Below are positions 5,710 through 7,196 of a DNA stretch of 7,196 bases, piece by piece. Origin of the DNA: JBNJEM01 sp051745935 (GTDB lineage: Bacteria; Planctomycetota; Planctomycetia; Pirellulales; Pirellulaceae); assembly GCA_051745935.1 (NCBI GenBank), contig JBNJEM010000411.1, forward strand, positions 1-7,196, given 5' to 3'. Every line of letters begins with the position of its first letter. Position 1 is the stretch's first letter. A model generated the notes under the pieces. The model ran no database searches, was not told the DNA's origin, and saw only the letters and a list, made by a program, of their open reading frames with translations. Made by a program: the position numbers and the translations under genes.

Positions 5710-6362
5710 GCAACTTCCGTCCTTCCCCAGGTACTGCCTGTGGTCTGAACAAGTTCCAGAACTTCGCGGCACGCAGCCTTCCGGCCATTCCAGTCATTCA
5801 TCCACGAGTCACCACTCGCCGCGGACCGGTCGTACTCCACGCGTTTTAATCCAGCATTGGCATGGTCGCCCGAAACACTTGAAAGCCCAAATTCAGGGTC
5901 TTGAGACTCTCCGCAAAGCGCAGATCTAAGTTGGGGGAATGCGAAGAACGCTCGTAGGAGATTATCCATCGCTCGCGATTGAATCTGCGTTTCATTCAGC
6001 CAACGTGACAGCGTGGCTTCTGCAACGCCCAGTCGCGCAGCAGCATCTCTCTGAGACATTCCGATCCGTTTGATCCCATCACGAATTTGTGCAGGGGAAA
6101 GCAGCTTCAGGTGCGTGCGAAACGCTTCATTCTCTTGAGCGTCCACCTTCTCGGTAAACACTTTCTCTCCACAGGCTTGACATACCGGAAGCTCAAGCGC
6201 CGGAATAGTGAACGAATGAAGTCGGCCATCGTGACGAATTTCTGCTTCGTACTCCATCGTCTGCAAGAATACTTCCTGCTTCCCGCAGTGGCGGCATCGC
6301 CAAGGGAATGGGCGTTCGGCGATTGACGCTCGTTTCATCTTTTTTGCCGGCTTATGGGGCAT
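5706..6362 (-). CDS. MqsA-like zinc-finger/HTH protein, candidate antitoxin and repressor
   Basis: This 218-residue protein has an N-terminal zinc-finger unit with CRHC (23-26) and CQAC (61-64) around a short beta-rich stretch, as in YgiT/MqsA-type antitoxins. Residues about 90-148 form a Cro/XRE-like helix-turn-helix, with MSQRDAAARLGVAEATLSRW (102-121) as the core. Residues 150-218 (CGESQDPEFGL...WMNDWNGRKAAC...) extend well beyond usual MqsA length (~130) and match nothing I know. By family, it should neutralise the toxin through the zinc domain and repress the operon through the HTH; paired palindromes at the promoter fit. It overlaps the upstream gene by 11 bases (ATGCCCCATAA) and the downstream ATPase by 4 (ATGA), implying translational coupling. 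The Met at 6338 (MKRASIAERP) is an alternative start. Confidence 0.8.
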   Translation of the reverse strand: MPHKPAKKMKRASIAERPFPWRCRHCGKQEVFLQTMEYEAEIRHDGRLHSFTIPALELPVCQACGEKVFTEKVDAQENEAFRTHLKLLSPAQIRDGIKRIGMSQRDAAARLGVAEATLSRWLNETQIQSRAMDNLLRAFFAFPQLRSALCGESQDPEFGLSSVSGDHANAGLKRVEYDRSAASGDSWMNDWNGRKAACREVLELVQTTGSTWGRTEVA

Positions 6363-6708
6363 GGATGTTCACCACGAGGACTGTGGATTCGTCGGGAATA
6401 AATCGACCCGTATGGTTGAGTCGAGACTCGATGTACACAGGTTTGTCTTGAATTGTGAACCGTAGGTCGTAGTGGAATTCGTAGTCGCACCATTCGGGTC
6501 TGGTTTCTCGGACCTCATCGATTTCACCACCCCTATTGACGTAGTCGTGCATCAGGCGGCCAATCTCCTTCAGGGTGATGTTTGACAGCTCGCATTTGAC
6601 CCAATTGCGCGCCGTTTCCGTTAGCTCGAACTGGATGTAGCCGAAGTTCCAGTTGCCGAGTGCATCCTTGTACGCAGCCAGTCGCGTTGGGTCAGTCAGT
6701 GGTGCCAC
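6352..6708 (-). CDS. Candidate toxin paired with the MqsA-like antitoxin
   Basis: This 118-residue protein starts at a GTG (6706-6708). The start is fixed by a strong AAGGAGG four bases upstream and by the lack of an in-frame ATG before residue 53. Visible blocks are a helix-rich N-terminus (TARNWVKCELSNITLKEIGR, 32-51), a GGEIDEVRE turn (60-68), then strands WCDYEFHYDLRFTI (73-86), KPVYIESRL (89-97) and a C-terminal VLVVNIH (110-116). The alpha-then-beta order and small basic/aromatic content resemble MqsR/DUF4258/RelE-like toxins, but I cannot identify a signature catalytic triad. HYD (79-81), R83, E94 and H116 are candidates. It is first in the operon, matching the toxin-first mqsR-mqsA order. 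The functional call rests on position and partner more than on sequence. Confidence 0.55.
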   Translation of the reverse strand: MAPLTDPTRLAAYKDALGNWNFGYIQFELTETARNWVKCELSNITLKEIGRLMHDYVNRGGEIDEVRETRPEWCDYEFHYDLRFTIQDKPVYIESRLNHTGRFIPDESTVLVVNIHAP

Positions 6709-6712
6709 CGGG

Positions 6713-6719
6713 CCTCCTT
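6713..6719 (-). promoter_or_regulatory. Shine-Dalgarno of the candidate toxin gene
   Basis: AAGGAGG on the minus strand lies four bases before the GTG at 6708. It decides that unusual start codon. Confidence 0.8.
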
Positions 6720-6764
6720 GCCAGGAATGTGCGGCGCACCTGCTTGCCTTGCCCCTGTATCGAC

Positions 6765-6794
6765 ATTATAGGCCCAAAAATTGATTTACGTCAA
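6765..6794 (-). promoter_or_regulatory. Predicted operon promoter (TTGACG-18-TATAAT)
   Basis: On the minus strand TTGACG (6789-6794) and a perfect TATAAT (6765-6770) are 18 bases apart, a close sigma70-type match. Transcription would start near 6758, giving a leader of about 50 bases before the GTG. The -35 element lies inside operator copy 1, so a bound repressor would block it directly. Confidence 0.7.
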
Positions 6795-6795
6795 G
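6780..6795 (-). promoter_or_regulatory. Operator copy 1, overlapping the -35
   Basis: On the minus strand CTTGACGTAAATCAAT is a near-palindrome (arms TTGA/TCAA) that shares TTGACGTAA-R-TCAATT with a second copy 43 bp away. It contains the -35 hexamer. It is the likely binding site for the HTH of the MqsA-like protein. Confidence 0.6.
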
Positions 6796-6822
6796 TTCCA
6801 CGCAACGGATGCCAGGGATGCA

Positions 6823-6838
6823 ATTGACTTACGTCAAT
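6823..6838 (-). promoter_or_regulatory. Operator copy 2, upstream
   Basis: ATTGACGTAAGTCAAT on the minus strand is a perfect dyad (ATTGAC-GTAA-GTCAAT). Its centre lies 43 bp from copy 1, about four helical turns, so both sites face the same side of the DNA and could be bound cooperatively. Confidence 0.6.
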
Positions 6839-6875
6839 CCCATGCGGTCGTGGGAGGCGGACCACCAATGCAAGT

Positions 6876-6890
6876 CATTTTGTTAAAATG
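6876..6890. repeat. Palindrome CATTTT-GTT-AAAATG
   Basis: This is a perfect 6-base dyad with a 3-base centre, followed by a self-complementary ATGCATGCAT (6895-6904) and a T-run. It lies in the gap between the operon promoter and the right-edge gene. It could be a weak terminator or a further protein-binding site; nothing in the sequence decides between these. Confidence 0.4.
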
Positions 6891-6904
6891 CTTTATGCAT
6901 GCAT

Positions 6905-7090
6905 CTTTTTTGTCGAATCCCCCTTCTCGGATGTGGTGCGACCAAATTCTCCTGGAGCGCGGGGCACTCGGCGTTACTGCTGCTTTGGACCCCAAGGCTC
7001 GCCGAAGCGATCGCGTGACGCAGGTTTGGCGGCGGCTGCCTGCTGGCAGACCACCTGTGAGCGAGCGGTCCAGGCCGCCGCCGCCCAGGC
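6905..7090. other. GC-rich stretch without a convincing gene
   Basis: A long inverted repeat of GGCGGCGGC (7028-7036) and GCCGCCGCC (within 7074-7085) lies here. Several frames are open on both strands, as expected of GC-rich DNA. The minus-strand frame in phase with the right-edge gene stays open from its TGA to a TAA at 6974 and ends SRDRFGEPWGPKQQ, which looks mildly protein-like. Confidence 0.4.
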
Positions 7091-7195
7091 TCAGCGCGTG
7101 GGTGGGGTGAGGAAAAACTCCAAGTCGTTGCCATCCATATTGTTGCGCCGTTCGTTTCGCCGGTATTGAGACGAAAGGACCTCTAAGAGACCTAA
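7091..7195 (-). CDS. C-terminal end of an unidentified protein (partial)
   Basis: A minus-strand frame enters from the right edge and runs 34 codons to a TGA at 7091-7093. It begins LGLLEVLSSQYRRNERRNNM and continues DGNDLEFFLTPPTR. The mix of charged, polar and aromatic residues looks like real protein rather than a GC-driven artefact. I do not recognise the family. The 5' part lies outside the window, and it runs in the same direction as the toxin operon, about 290 bases upstream of the operon promoter. Confidence 0.5.
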   Translation of the reverse strand, partial: LGLLEVLSSQYRRNERRNNMDGNDLEFFLTPPTR

Positions 7196-7196
7196 A

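Noticed and set aside
5710..5772. Upstream start for the KGGVGR ATPase
   Set aside because: It would add 21 residues lying inside the MqsA-like gene, and the ATPase domain begins exactly at MKTITFFSYKGGVGRT with an ATGA coupling.
7091..7093. TGA as a selenocysteine codon
   Set aside because: The downstream sequence shows no convincing SECIS-like hairpin placed right after the TGA, and the protein is not a known redox family.
6888..7169. Plus-strand frame of 93 codons near the right edge
   Set aside because: It is Ala/Arg-rich, has no ribosome site, and is antisense to a more protein-like minus-strand end.
1..7196. CRISPR array
   Set aside because: No regularly spaced direct repeats of 20-40 bases were seen; the only clear repeats are the paired operators and the inverted hairpins described.

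Overview
The window looks like accessory DNA from a planctomycete-type bacterium. I infer this from memory of protein families, not from a search. The clues are an integrase N-terminus of the 'RPSGQARVTIDGHDYYLGPW' style, a SUMF1/FGE-sulfatase domain protein, a C-terminal domain of the 'ALRTVKAIRHFADHHQG...PVPIDVFTGKPFHY' style, and a small 'VKIKSFDV...GLIWC' protein.

Left part (1-1000): the end of an unidentified reading frame lies at the left edge. Next comes a truncated tyrosine-recombinase gene (minus strand), a cluster of three palindromes, and a tRNA-Val(CAC) gene with its own promoter. The integrase remnant facing the 3' end of a tRNA is the usual layout of an integration site for an island or prophage.

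Middle (1000-3970): this is a mosaic of small genes and gene fragments. It holds an unknown ~95-residue gene, an FGE-sulfatase (SUMF1) domain gene that overlaps that gene's 5' end antisense and carries an apparent 36-residue insertion, and a REPIN-like element made of two inverted GGTGC-GTG-GCACC hairpins. The element abuts the C-terminal HELAH...NHTSEFW piece of a YgjP/DUF45-type metallopeptidase. An intact 82-residue gene with a strong Shine-Dalgarno follows. Then come the C-terminal part of a HerA/DUF87-like ATPase and the C-terminal part of a planctomycete-type protein, joined to each other at about 3456. Several junctions separate homologies that do not belong together, which suggests repeated insertion and deletion.

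Right part (3973-6840): a compact minus-strand operon of three tightly overlapping genes. In transcription order these are a 118-residue basic/aromatic protein (candidate toxin), a 218-residue MqsA-like protein with two CxxC pairs and a Cro/XRE helix-turn-helix (candidate antitoxin and repressor), and a 578-residue KGGVGR-type P-loop ATPase with a long alpha-helical repeat tail. The first pair overlaps by 11 bases and the second pair by 4 (ATGA). The promoter has a perfect TATAAT and a TTGACG -35 that lies inside one of two near-identical palindromes 43 bp apart, as expected of autoregulation by the middle protein. I read this as an mqsRA-like toxin-antitoxin module with a translationally coupled signalling ATPase, possibly a defence system. 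This is the most interesting content of the window.

Far right (6839-7196): a palindrome-rich, GC-rich stretch and the end of a minus-strand gene that enters from outside the window.
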